A stretch of 64,000 nucleotides of DNA from positions 1-64,000 of the forward strand of contig JAEYVZ010000004.1 in assembly GCA_023431405.1 (NCBI GenBank). The letters are read 5' to 3'. The DNA comes from Actinomycetes bacterium. GTDB taxonomy: Bacteria > Actinomycetota > Actinomycetes > Actinomycetales > Microbacteriaceae. The notes beneath the pieces were generated by a model that was not told the origin of the DNA, did no database searches, and saw only the letters and a program-made list of their open reading frames with translations. Shown here piece after piece: positions 18,882 to 25,782 of this stretch (position 1 is the first letter of the stretch; every line of letters begins with the position of its first letter). Position numbers and translations under genes: made by a program.

Positions 18882-19879
18882 CCCCGACACTCACGCAGTC
18901 GACCGGACCCGCCTACACGCGGATCTACTCGTACGGAGCCGCCCGCGGCGAACAAGTCGTTCCCAACGACGATCTGGTCGGACCGATCGACTCGAGCGAC
19001 GAGTGGATCCGCCAGCGCACCGGCATCGTGACTCGCACGCGTGCGAATCATGACACGACCGCCATCGACCTGGCCGCGGACGCCGTCGCAGAGTCCATCG
19101 AGCGTGCCGGGATCGAACCCGCGCGCGTCGACGCGGTGATCGTCTCGACGATCTCGAACCCGAAGCAGACGCCGTCTGTCGCCGCGATCGTCGCCGATCG
19201 GGTCGGGGCCAACCCGGCCGCCGCGTACGACGTGAATGCGGCATGCGCCGGGTTCGCCTATGGCGTCGCCCAAGCCGATGCTCTCATCCGCGCCGGCGCG
19301 GCGACCTACGTCGCCGTGGTCGGCACCGAGAAGCTCAGTGACATCGTCGACCCCACCGACCGCTCGATCTCTTTCCTGCTCGGAGACGGGGCCGGCGCCG
19401 TCATCGTCGGACCGAGTGATTTCCCGGGCATCGGACCGACCGTCTGGGGCTCCGACGGGTCCAAGGCGGATGCGGTCGGCATGAACCACACCCTCACGGA
19501 GTTCCGCGATGGGCAGGCGCCCTGGCCGACGCTCCGCCAGGAGGGCCCGACGGTGTTCCGCTGGGCGGTCTGGGAGATGGTCAAGGTCGCCCGTCGCGCG
19601 ATCGAGGAGGCCGGCATCAGCGTCGATGACCTCGCGGCGTTCGTTCCGCACCAGGCCAACATGCGGATCATCGACGAGTTCGCCAAACAGCTGGGTCTCC
19701 CGGACAAGGTCAAGATCGGACGCGACATCGAGACGACCGGAAACACGTCTGCGGCATCCATCCCTCTCGCGACCCACCGTCTGCTTCAGGAGAACCCCGA
19801 ACTGTCTGGTGGACTCGCGTTGCAGATCGGATTCGGCGCCGGACTCGTGTTCGGAGCCCAGGTCGTCGTGCTCCCGTGA
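18878..19879 (+). CDS. fabH: Beta-ketoacyl-ACP synthase III
   Basis: Condenses an acyl-CoA primer with malonyl-ACP to initiate fatty-acid synthesis; branched primers are usual in Microbacteriaceae. 333 residues. The thiolase-fold catalytic triad is present: Cys123 in NAACAGFAYG, His in PHQANMRII, and Asn in TGNTSAASIP. The GTG start overlaps the fabD stop (GTGA), so translation is probably coupled. The longer in-frame extension upstream lies inside fabD and is not used. Confidence 0.96.
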   Translation: MTPTLTQSTGPAYTRIYSYGAARGEQVVPNDDLVGPIDSSDEWIRQRTGIVTRTRANHDTTAIDLAADAVAESIERAGIEPARVDAVIVSTISNPKQTPSVAAIVADRVGANPAAAYDVNAACAGFAYGVAQADALIRAGAATYVAVVGTEKLSDIVDPTDRSISFLLGDGAGAVIVGPSDFPGIGPTVWGSDGSKADAVGMNHTLTEFRDGQAPWPTLRQEGPTVFRWAVWEMVKVARRAIEEAGISVDDLAAFVPHQANMRIIDEFAKQLGLPDKVKIGRDIETTGNTSAASIPLATHRLLQENPELSGGLALQIGFGAGLVFGAQVVVLP

Positions 19880-19897
19880 GCGGCGACGCACCCCATC

Positions 19898-19903
19898 TAG
19901 ACT
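19898..19903 (+). promoter_or_regulatory. -10-like TAGACT upstream of acpP
   Basis: TAGACT lies 52 nt upstream of the acpP ATG, just after the fabH stop. It is identical to the proposed rnpB and rpsT -10 hexamers. It could be an internal promoter that boosts ACP over the enzymes of the operon. No convincing -35 is seen. Confidence 0.4.
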
Positions 19904-19955
19904 GATGGGCGGCCCGCCGGGCCCCCTGACCCACCGGAAAACAAGGAGAAATCGC

Positions 19956-20204
19956 ATGGCATTCAGCAACGACGAGGTCCTGGCCGGACTGGCCGAGCTC
20001 ATCACCGACGAGACCGGCATCTCGTCCGACGAGGTCGCGCTTGAGAAGTCGTTCACCGACGACCTCGACATCGACTCGATCTCCATGATGACGATCGTCG
20101 TCAACGCCGAGGAGAAGTTCGGCGTGACCATCCCCGACGAAGAGGTCAAGAACCTCAAGACCGTCGGCGACGCCGTGAACTTCATCACGTCGAACCAGGC
20201 CTGA
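19956..20204 (+). CDS. acpP: Acyl carrier protein
   Basis: Carries growing acyl chains on a 4'-phosphopantetheine arm. The 82 residues form the usual acidic four-helix bundle. The attachment serine is Ser41 in DLDIDSISMM, a minor variant of the common DSL. AAGGAG lies 7 nt before the ATG, a strong ribosome binding site. A perfect GC-rich hairpin follows the stop codon and separates it from fabF. Confidence 0.97.
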   Translation: MAFSNDEVLAGLAELITDETGISSDEVALEKSFTDDLDIDSISMMTIVVNAEEKFGVTIPDEEVKNLKTVGDAVNFITSNQA

Positions 20205-20215
20205 CCTGCAACGGA

Positions 20216-20241
20216 GCGGCGGGGGTGGAAGCCCCCGCCGC
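20216..20241 (+). promoter_or_regulatory. Perfect 10-bp hairpin between acpP and fabF
   Basis: GCGGCGGGGG and CCCCCGCCGC are exact inverted arms around a 6-nt loop, 12 nt after the acpP stop and 16 nt before the fabF ATG. No T-run follows, so full intrinsic termination is unlikely. It may stabilise an acpP-ending mRNA or attenuate read-through into fabF. Confidence 0.6.
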
Positions 20242-20257
20242 GGCAAACGAGGGATTC

Positions 20258-21496
20258 ATGACCAGCAAGCGCATTGTCGTCACCGGAATCGGCGCCTCCA
20301 GCCCCATCGGGGCCACGGCGCCGGAGAGCTGGGAGGCGCTCCTCCAGGGGGCATCCGGCTCACGGACGCTCGAGTACGACTGGGTGGAGCAGTACCAGCT
20401 GCCCGTCACCTTCGCCGCACAGGCGAAGGTGCGACCGGACACCGTGCTCGAGCGACCGATCGCCAAGCGCCTCGACCCGTCTTCGCAATTCGCGATGGTC
20501 GCAGCCATGGAGGCGTGGGAGGACGCCGGTGCGCCGGACGTCGACCCCGACCGTCTGGGCGTCGACTTCGCGACGGGGATCGGCGGCCTGTGGACGCTCC
20601 TCGACGCGTGGGACACGCTCCGGGAGAAGGGCCCTCGCCGCGTCCTTCCGATGACCGTGCCTATGCTCATGCCGAACGCAGCGGCCGGCAACCTCTCCCT
20701 TCATTTCAACGCGCGCGCGTATGCGCGGACGGTGGCGAGCGCATGCGCATCGAGCACGGAGTCGCTCGTCAACGCCATCGAGCATCTTCAGTCCGGTCTC
20801 GCCGACGTCGTCATCGCCGGTGGGACGGAGTCGGTGATCCACCCGATCACCATCTCCTCGTTCGCATCGATGCAGGCGCTGTCCCGTCGAAACGACTCTC
20901 CGGAGACGGCTTCACGGCCGGGGAGCGTGGACCGTGATGGGTTCGTCATGGGCGAGGGTGCGGGCGTCCTCATTCTGGAGACCGAAGAGCACGCCAAGGC
21001 ACGCGGCGCCAAGATCTACGCAGCGCTCGTCGGCGGTGGGGTGACCGCGGATTCGTATCACATCACCGCGAACGACCCCGAGGGCACCGGAGCCGCACGC
21101 GCCGTCACGATGGCCCTTGAGGCGGCCGGACGTTCGGCCGACGACGTCACGCATGTCAACGCGCATGCCACCTCGACACCGGTCGGTGACCCGAACGAAT
21201 ATGTGGCGCTCAAGAGCGTCTTCGGCGACCGCATCGACGAGATCCCGGTCTCGGCGACGAAGGCCTCCACCGGACACCTCCTCGGGGGCACCGGGGCGCT
21301 GGAAGCGATCTTCACGGTGCTCGCGCTGCGCGACCGTCTGGCGCCCCCGACCATCAACATCACTGAGCAGGATCCTGCCGTGCCGTTCCGGCTGTCGGGC
21401 TCGCCCACGCCGCTCGGCGAAGGACCTCAGCTCGCCATCAGCAACTCGTTCGGCTTCGGCGGCCACAACGCGGTCGTCGCGTTCGAGTCTGTCTGA
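20258..21496 (+). CDS. fabF: Beta-ketoacyl-ACP synthase II
   Basis: Elongating condensing enzyme of type II fatty-acid synthesis. 412 residues. Catalytic Cys163 is in VASACASSTESL, and the two histidines lie in NAHATSTPVGD and KASTGHLLGGTGA; the C-terminal NSFGFGGHNA is typical. The ATG at 20258 (MTSKRIVVTGIG) is chosen over the start 33 nt upstream, because the family begins here and the earlier stretch overlaps the hairpin. It is the last gene of the fas operon. Confidence 0.96.
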   Translation: MTSKRIVVTGIGASSPIGATAPESWEALLQGASGSRTLEYDWVEQYQLPVTFAAQAKVRPDTVLERPIAKRLDPSSQFAMVAAMEAWEDAGAPDVDPDRLGVDFATGIGGLWTLLDAWDTLREKGPRRVLPMTVPMLMPNAAAGNLSLHFNARAYARTVASACASSTESLVNAIEHLQSGLADVVIAGGTESVIHPITISSFASMQALSRRNDSPETASRPGSVDRDGFVMGEGAGVLILETEEHAKARGAKIYAALVGGGVTADSYHITANDPEGTGAARAVTMALEAAGRSADDVTHVNAHATSTPVGDPNEYVALKSVFGDRIDEIPVSATKASTGHLLGGTGALEAIFTVLALRDRLAPPTINITEQDPAVPFRLSGSPTPLGEGPQLAISNSFGFGGHNAVVAFESV

Positions 21497-21508
21497 ACCA
21501 GCGAACGA

Positions 21509-21550
21509 AAGACGCCCCCCGCGAAGCCATGCGGGGGGCGTCTTCCTTTC
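21509..21550 (+). terminator. Intrinsic terminator after fabF
   Basis: AAGACGCCCCCCGC pairs with GCGGGGGGCGTCTT around an 8-nt loop, 12 nt after the fabF stop, and is followed by CCTTTC. It marks the end of the fasR-fab unit. Confidence 0.9.
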
Positions 21551-21715
21551 GGCGACGGTCGGCACGTTCTCCCGCTCCCCGGGAAGCCCGTCCGAGGGCG
21601 GTACTGTCGCGCCTGACCGTCTGGTCTATGCGGAGCCGGTGGGTTCGTCCTGTCGGGCTCTCGTCATCCTGCGATGGTCCGTCGATCGAGAAGTGTTCCC
21701 GGTGGCCGAAGCGTC

Positions 21716-22219
21716 TCAGCCGACTTTGTGGAGCCAGACGACGGGCGCGTCATCGCTCGCGTGCCGGAAGGGCTCCAGTTCCTCGTCCCATGCCGAGCCG
21801 AGGGCGACCTGCAGTTCGCGCTGCAACTCCATCGCGTCTCCGGCCGCGATCTCCATGGCGTAACGGATGCGGTCCTCGCCGATGACGACATTGCCGGCAC
21901 TGTCGGTCTGGGCGAAATGGATGCCGAGGCCGGGAGTGTGCAGCCAGCGACCGCCGTCGCTGCGCGGGCTCGGATCTTCTGTCACCTCGAAGCGCAGGTG
22001 CTCCCACCCGCGGATGGCCGTCGCAAGGGCCGCGCCGGTGCCGACGGGGCCTTCCCAATAGAACTCCGCCCGGCGGCTGCCGGCGAGAACCGGCTGGTCG
22101 GCCCAGTCGAAGTTCACCGCATGCCCGAGGGCGCGTCCCACCGCCCACTCGAGGTGGGGGCACAACGCGCGTGGCGCAGAGTGAATGAAGATCACTCCAC
22201 GCGCCTGAGCTGTCGCCAT
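21716..22219 (-). CDS. DUF3145 family protein
   Basis: A 167-residue cytosolic protein of a family confined to actinobacteria and often encoded beside the fab genes, as here. It starts MATAQARGVIFIHSAPRALC and has the characteristic segments HLEWAVGRALG and EFYWEGPVGTGAALA, ending WLHKVG. No catalytic motif is recognisable. The ATG is preceded by GGAGAGAAC. It converges on fabF, with the fabF terminator between them. Function unknown; the location suggests a tie to lipid or growth control, but this is inference. Confidence 0.92.
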   Translation of the reverse strand: MATAQARGVIFIHSAPRALCPHLEWAVGRALGHAVNFDWADQPVLAGSRRAEFYWEGPVGTGAALATAIRGWEHLRFEVTEDPSPRSDGGRWLHTPGLGIHFAQTDSAGNVVIGEDRIRYAMEIAAGDAMELQRELQVALGSAWDEELEPFRHASDDAPVVWLHKVG

Positions 22220-22362
22220 CGTTCTCTCCGTTTCGTCAGGTACGTCTTCCCCTACGACCTGAACGGCACGAGCCGATGAGCGGCGATGTATGCGGTTATG
22301 CCGCCATTATCCCGGAACCCGGGGTGAATGACAAGCGTGTGATTCGCCTCCTCGACGGGAGT

Positions 22363-22398
22363 GGCCGCAAGGGCACACATCCACGTGCCCTTGCGGCC
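22363..22398 (-). terminator. Hairpin downstream of the LATTG thioester protein gene
   Basis: A perfect 14-bp inverted repeat (GGCCGCAAGGGCAC and its complement) with an 8-nt loop, starting 16 nt after the stop at 22414. There is no T-tract, so it is the hairpin-only type common in actinobacteria. Confidence 0.75.
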
Positions 22399-22413
22399 GA
22401 ACGGCCAGGGTGC

Positions 22414-23853
22414 TCAGTCGCGAGCATCGCGACTGCGTCGCCGAAGGCCGAGCGCGATCGCACCGAGAAGCACAGCCAGTGCCCCGAAGATGAGCGCACC
22501 CTCAGCGATGGTTCCTCCGGTGGTGGCGAGCTTCCCTTCTGTCGCGGGCGCATGCGCCCCGTCCACGCCGGACGAGTCACGAGGCGCGCCGGCTGCGGCG
22601 GTCTCCGTGGGAGACGGCGTGGGCGCGGGGGTCGCCGTGCCCGTCGGCTCCGGCGCAGGAGCAGACGTCGCCGTGGGCGTCGGGGTGGGTGTGGGCGTCG
22701 GGATGGGCTGTGCCTCCACCGCCATGTTGAGAGCGGCAGTCAGCCCGAGCGGCTTCGTGGAGCTGAAGGACGAGAACACCTGGCAGGGAACCTCGTTGAT
22801 GATCGCCGGCGATTGCACCCAGTGGAGCTGCTGGACGGCGGGTCGCACGTCGTCGGCCGCCGCGGTCACCGATCGCATCCCGGACTCGTTCCATGTGACG
22901 CACAGGTCGACGGTCACCGTCTCGCCCTCCGGCGTCGAGAGCGTGAGGTCCCCGTCGGCGAAGAGGACATCTCCAGCAGCGGGATCACAGAGAACGATGG
23001 TGGCCCCGGGTGCCGAGACCTGTATCGGCGTCGAGGTGATGTTCGTGGTCACCGATACGCGGCTCGTGTCACCGACCGTGGCGATCGTGTCGGGGCTCGA
23101 GACGCCGAGAAGAGGATTCGTGTGCGGCTCCGCCGGCAGCGATTCGAGAATCTCCTGTTGCCTCTCCGGGGGGAGGTTCTTCGCACAGAACTCCTGGAGG
23201 AACTGGGCGGTCTCCCCCGGCTCCGAGACGCACCACACCGCCCGCTGGCGAACATTTCGCTGCGGCTCGGATGCGTTTCCGGTGACGATGATGTCGCCGT
23301 ATCGATCCATCGGCAGTTCGGACGTGAGGATGTGGTGGATGAGTCGTTCCTGGTCCGCAGTCAGACGAGGGTTGGTGGTCAGTTCCTCAAGCGGCGGGAG
23401 GATCTCGCCCTCTTCGGTCAGGTTGCCGTCTGCGTCGGTGGTGTTGCAGTACAGCGAGTGGAAGTCCGTGCAGTAGGACCACTCGGAGACGGGACCGACG
23501 CCTTCGATGTAGCGCACGCCGCATACAGGAGTGCCGCCGACGTTCTCGCCGTTGCTGTTGTAGAGGAACACCATGCGTCCCGCGTTGTAGTCCACGAGAC
23601 GCTGCCCGAAGACCCTCGTCAGATCTATGACCTCGCCCTCGGCGGCGGAGGGGTCATACGGCGTCGTTCCCTCGCAGCGAGGAGCCGTGAAGGGCTCCGT
23701 CGCGGGCGATTCGGGTACGTCGGCGCGCGCCGGCGGCACGAAGACCATCAGGGATGCGAGAAGCAGCGGCGCCGCCACGAGCGCGGACAGAAGCGCTGAC
23801 GAGACCTTGACGGGCGCGTGCCTTCGGGCGGATGAGAGCGGGGATGAGTGCAT
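22414..23853 (-). CDS. LATTG-anchored surface protein with probable thioester domain
   Basis: A 479-residue exported protein. Residues 1-44 are a long signal peptide ending PARA. Residues about 60-240 match the pattern of Gram-positive thioester (TQXA) adhesin domains: Cys128 in WSYCTD and Gln203 in RQRAVW are placed to form an internal Cys-Gln thioester, although the residue before Gln is Arg rather than the usual Thr. A beta-sandwich stalk follows. Residues about 365-430 are a Pro/Thr/Ala-rich wall-spanning linker with a PTPTPTPT run. LATTG at 442-446, a hydrophobic segment and RRRSRDARD form a class E-type sorting signal. GGAGG lies 5 nt before the ATG. Confidence 0.82.
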   Translation of the reverse strand: MHSSPLSSARRHAPVKVSSALLSALVAAPLLLASLMVFVPPARADVPESPATEPFTAPRCEGTTPYDPSAAEGEVIDLTRVFGQRLVDYNAGRMVFLYNSNGENVGGTPVCGVRYIEGVGPVSEWSYCTDFHSLYCNTTDADGNLTEEGEILPPLEELTTNPRLTADQERLIHHILTSELPMDRYGDIIVTGNASEPQRNVRQRAVWCVSEPGETAQFLQEFCAKNLPPERQQEILESLPAEPHTNPLLGVSSPDTIATVGDTSRVSVTTNITSTPIQVSAPGATIVLCDPAAGDVLFADGDLTLSTPEGETVTVDLCVTWNESGMRSVTAAADDVRPAVQQLHWVQSPAIINEVPCQVFSSFSSTKPLGLTAALNMAVEAQPIPTPTPTPTPTATSAPAPEPTGTATPAPTPSPTETAAAGAPRDSSGVDGAHAPATEGKLATTGGTIAEGALIFGALAVLLGAIALGLRRRSRDARD

Positions 23854-23961
23854 TGATGCCTCCTTCCGCGCGGCAAGACCCCCAGCCCCGCCACGCGTGA
23901 ACGACAGAACACTCCAGCCAACAACGCCTCACGCCGATCGCGGGGGTCCACGGTGTCTGAT

Positions 23962-23977
23962 CCCCCATATCAAGGGG
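23962..23977 (+). promoter_or_regulatory. Operator-like CCCC-N8-GGGG site 1
   Basis: CCCCCATATCAAGGGG followed by TGAGCAGAG. It shares TCAAGGGGTGAG with site 2 and has the same arm spacing, 109 nt upstream of the LATTG gene start. The repetition suggests one regulator binding both sites. Confidence 0.45.
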
Positions 23978-24041
23978 TGAGCAGAGTCCGTGGAGCTGCC
24001 GCGGAGGGGACGCTGGGTCGGAGACCGGCGCCCCCTCCGCC

Positions 24042-24061
24042 CGGTGAACGGGGTTTCACCG
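24042..24061. repeat. Inverted repeat CGGTGAA-N6-TTCACCG
   Basis: A perfect 7-bp dyad between the two CCCC-N8-GGGG sites. It could be a second operator or an RNA hairpin; nothing decides between these. Confidence 0.35.
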
Positions 24062-24130
24062 TGAGCCGGGGGCTCTCGTTGAAGAGCATCGCGCTCTCAA
24101 GCCGGGAACGCAGATGTCGTCTGCCGAAGT

Positions 24131-24146
24131 CCCCTCGTTCAAGGGG
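24131..24146 (+). promoter_or_regulatory. Operator-like CCCC-N8-GGGG site 2
   Basis: CCCCTCGTTCAAGGGG followed by TGAGAGAG, 169 nt from site 1 in the same orientation and about 110 nt before the small ORF at 24259. The inner arms (CCCCT/AGGGG) extend the dyad to 5 bp. Confidence 0.45.
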
Positions 24147-24246
24147 TGAGAGAGCGTAGAGGTTCGTGGTGCTTGGTTGGCACGCGCTCCACCCCCGGAC
24201 CCAGGGGCACTCGCCGCACAGTTGCCGTCCGCGGCCGGTGCGTCAT

Positions 24247-24252
24247 TAGCCT
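24247..24252 (+). promoter_or_regulatory. -10 element TAGCCT for the small ORF (probable leaderless)
   Basis: TAGCCT lies exactly 6 nt before the ATG at 24259, the spacing seen at eight other starts in the window. This supports the reality of the short ORF. Confidence 0.4.
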
Positions 24253-24258
24253 GGCGAC

Positions 24259-24441
24259 ATGATGTCATCGCGCCGCAGGCCCGGTTCCACCGTCTCCTCC
24301 CGCGGCAGTGTCCAGGTGACCGTGTCCGCGATCGACGAGCAGGGGTTCACTCACCAGTACGCCGCGATGGAAGTGCCGGTCGGTCGATTCCGCGAGGTGA
24401 TGGCAGCGTTGCACGCCGCCTCAGAGCAGGCTGGCTTCTGA
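24259..24441 (+). CDS. Small hypothetical protein, 60 residues
   Basis: Not recognised. The product has a basic, Ser/Arg-rich start (MMSSRRRPGS), then a stretch with beta-strand character (SVQVTVSAIDEQGF) and a helix (FREVMAALHAASEQAGF). There is no signal peptide and no cysteine. Third codon positions are nearly all G or C, as in real genes here. It has its own -10-like hexamer 6 nt upstream and a strong hairpin 31 nt downstream, so it looks like a complete small transcription unit. A spurious ORF is still possible. Confidence 0.5.
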   Translation: MMSSRRRPGSTVSSRGSVQVTVSAIDEQGFTHQYAAMEVPVGRFREVMAALHAASEQAGF

Positions 24442-24472
24442 CCGTCTCCCCGGCCGCGCGTCATGCGTCCGC

Positions 24473-24511
24473 CGATCACTCCCTCAGGACGCGGTCGTGC
24501 GGGAGTGATCG
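24473..24511 (+). terminator. Hairpin between small ORF and tRNA
   Basis: CGATCACTCCC and GGGAGTGATCG are exact 11-bp arms around a 17-nt loop. The hairpin is followed by TCACCGTTCTT. It could end the small-ORF transcript or, in the other direction, the tRNA transcript. Confidence 0.65.
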
Positions 24512-24539
24512 TCACCGTTCTTCGGCCAGCGGGTCACTG

Positions 24540-24613
24540 TAGGGCGGGTGGGACTTGAACCCACGATCGTCGGGTTATGAGCCCGCTGCCTTGACCAGCT
24601 TGGCCACCGCCCC
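24540..24613 (-). tRNA. tRNA with CAT anticodon (annotate as tRNA-Met; Ile2 not excluded)
   Basis: A 74-nt cloverleaf on the minus strand. The acceptor GGGGCGG pairs with CCGCCCT, giving a G1-T72 wobble. The D arm has GGCCAAGCTGG, the anticodon loop CTCATAA carries CAT, and the T arm is GTGGGTTCAAGTCCCAC. CCA is not encoded and the discriminator is A. The anticodon stem has three consecutive G:C pairs, as in initiators, but the acceptor lacks the C1-A72 mismatch. Amino-acid identity (elongator Met, Ile2) cannot be settled by eye. Confidence 0.9.
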
Positions 24614-24641
24614 GCGTCCGGTGCAGCCGGACTGTCTCAGC

Positions 24642-25739
24642 CTACTGGCGCTTGCCGATATCCTTCGAGTCGTCGACGGGCGGGTCCGGCCACACTTTCG
24701 AGACGGCCTCGGTGAGCCGCACCGAACCGGTTCTGGGATGAGCGGCATCCGCCTCGATCGTCCCGTCGCCGCCGCTCCCCCGCGCGATGGGGATCTCCTG
24801 GCTGTTGCTCACGACCTCCGGGTGGTGGCGGGCGAGCTGGAACACGCCGACCATCGCAAGCGCTCCGGCGGCGAGGAACCCGAGATAGGCCCCCAACGGC
24901 GCACCGTCCGCCTCGTTCAGCACGGCGAGTCCGATGATGATCGCCACCATGGGATCGATCACGGTGAGGCCCGCGATGACGAGATCCGGCGGGCCCGATG
25001 CGTAGGCCGTCTGGACGAAGTAGGCGCCCACCGCGGTGCCGGCGATGAGGGCGACGACGCACACGACCGTCAGCCATTCGAAGTCACCGGTCTGGATGCG
25101 GCTGATGACCACCTTGGCGAGGGTCGCGACGAAGCCGTAGACCACGCCGGCCGCGACGATGTAGAACAGCGCGCCGATGCGAGTGCGCAGCCACAGCCAG
25201 AGGCCCGCGAGCACGATGACGACTCCCGCGAGGATCAGCAGGATCGTGATCAGCTGGTGGTCTTCGACGGGCCGCTCGGTGGCGTAGAGGGCTGCCACCG
25301 TCACGAAGACGAAGATGCCGCCGACGCACATCGTGATGGCGGCGATCGATCGCCCTGTCGGCTTGTGGCCTGAGATGCGCGCGTTGAGGAGCGTGGTGAT
25401 CACGAGAGAGATGGCGCCCACCGGCTGCACCAGGATCAGCGGGGCGAACGAGAGGGCGGCGAGCTGGCAGACGATCGCGAGTCCCAGCATGAGCGTGCCG
25501 ACGACCCACGAGGGGCGCCGCAGCAGGTTCACCAACTGCCCACCCGTGAGGCCGCCTCCGCCCGAGGTCTTGGTGAGCAGCTCCACCTTCTGCACGCCAC
25601 GATGCTGGTACTGCGCGCCGAACGACATGAAGACGGCGCCCAGCAGGGCGAGAGGGATGCCGATCAGGATGCCGGGATCGCGAAAGACGCCGACCAGTTC
25701 GTCGGCGAGGTCGTCGAGTGCCAGCTCCGCGAATCCCAC
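24642..25739 (-). CDS. DMT-superfamily transporter (NIPA/EamA-like)
   Basis: A 365-residue membrane protein with nine or ten hydrophobic segments in two halves, e.g. ILIGIPLALLGAVFMSFGAQ, VVGTLMLGLAIVCQLAALSF, and DLVIAGLTVIDPMVAIIIGL in the second half. It has a hydrophilic C-terminal tail of about 60 residues. The pattern fits DMT-family proteins of the DUF803/NIPA or EamA groups. The substrate is unknown. It starts at GTG, and a TAGTGT hexamer 6 nt upstream suggests a leaderless mRNA. The gene is divergent from def with 43 nt between starts. Confidence 0.85.
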   Translation of the reverse strand: MGFAELALDDLADELVGVFRDPGILIGIPLALLGAVFMSFGAQYQHRGVQKVELLTKTSGGGGLTGGQLVNLLRRPSWVVGTLMLGLAIVCQLAALSFAPLILVQPVGAISLVITTLLNARISGHKPTGRSIAAITMCVGGIFVFVTVAALYATERPVEDHQLITILLILAGVVIVLAGLWLWLRTRIGALFYIVAAGVVYGFVATLAKVVISRIQTGDFEWLTVVCVVALIAGTAVGAYFVQTAYASGPPDLVIAGLTVIDPMVAIIIGLAVLNEADGAPLGAYLGFLAAGALAMVGVFQLARHHPEVVSNSQEIPIARGSGGDGTIEADAAHPRTGSVRLTEAVSKVWPDPPVDDSKDIGKRQ

Positions 25740-25745
25740 CCCTCG

Positions 25746-25751
25746 ACACTA
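25746..25751 (-). promoter_or_regulatory. -10 element TAGTGT for the DMT transporter (leaderless spacing)
   Basis: The minus-strand TAGTGT is 6 nt from the GTG at 25739. It lies back to back with the def -10 element, 24 nt away. Confidence 0.45.
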
Positions 25752-25769
25752 ACGGCAGGCATCCCTCGA

Positions 25770-25775
25770 TAAGCT
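25770..25775 (+). promoter_or_regulatory. -10 element TAAGCT for def (leaderless spacing)
   Basis: TAAGCT lies 7 nt before the def GTG. The intervening bases CAAGGAC would otherwise read as a weak ribosome binding site. Confidence 0.45.
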
Positions 25776-25782
25776 CAAGGAC

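Larger units (their letters stand above)
23854..24258. other. 405-base intergenic region with repeats and palindromes
   Basis: No supported coding sequence is seen here. The region holds two related CCCC-N8-GGGG sites (23962 and 24131), a CGGTGAA/TTCACCG palindrome at 24042-24061, and an AGAGC/GCTCT hairpin near 24082. It separates the leftward LATTG protein gene from a rightward small ORF, so it is likely to hold both promoters and their operators. Confidence 0.7.
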
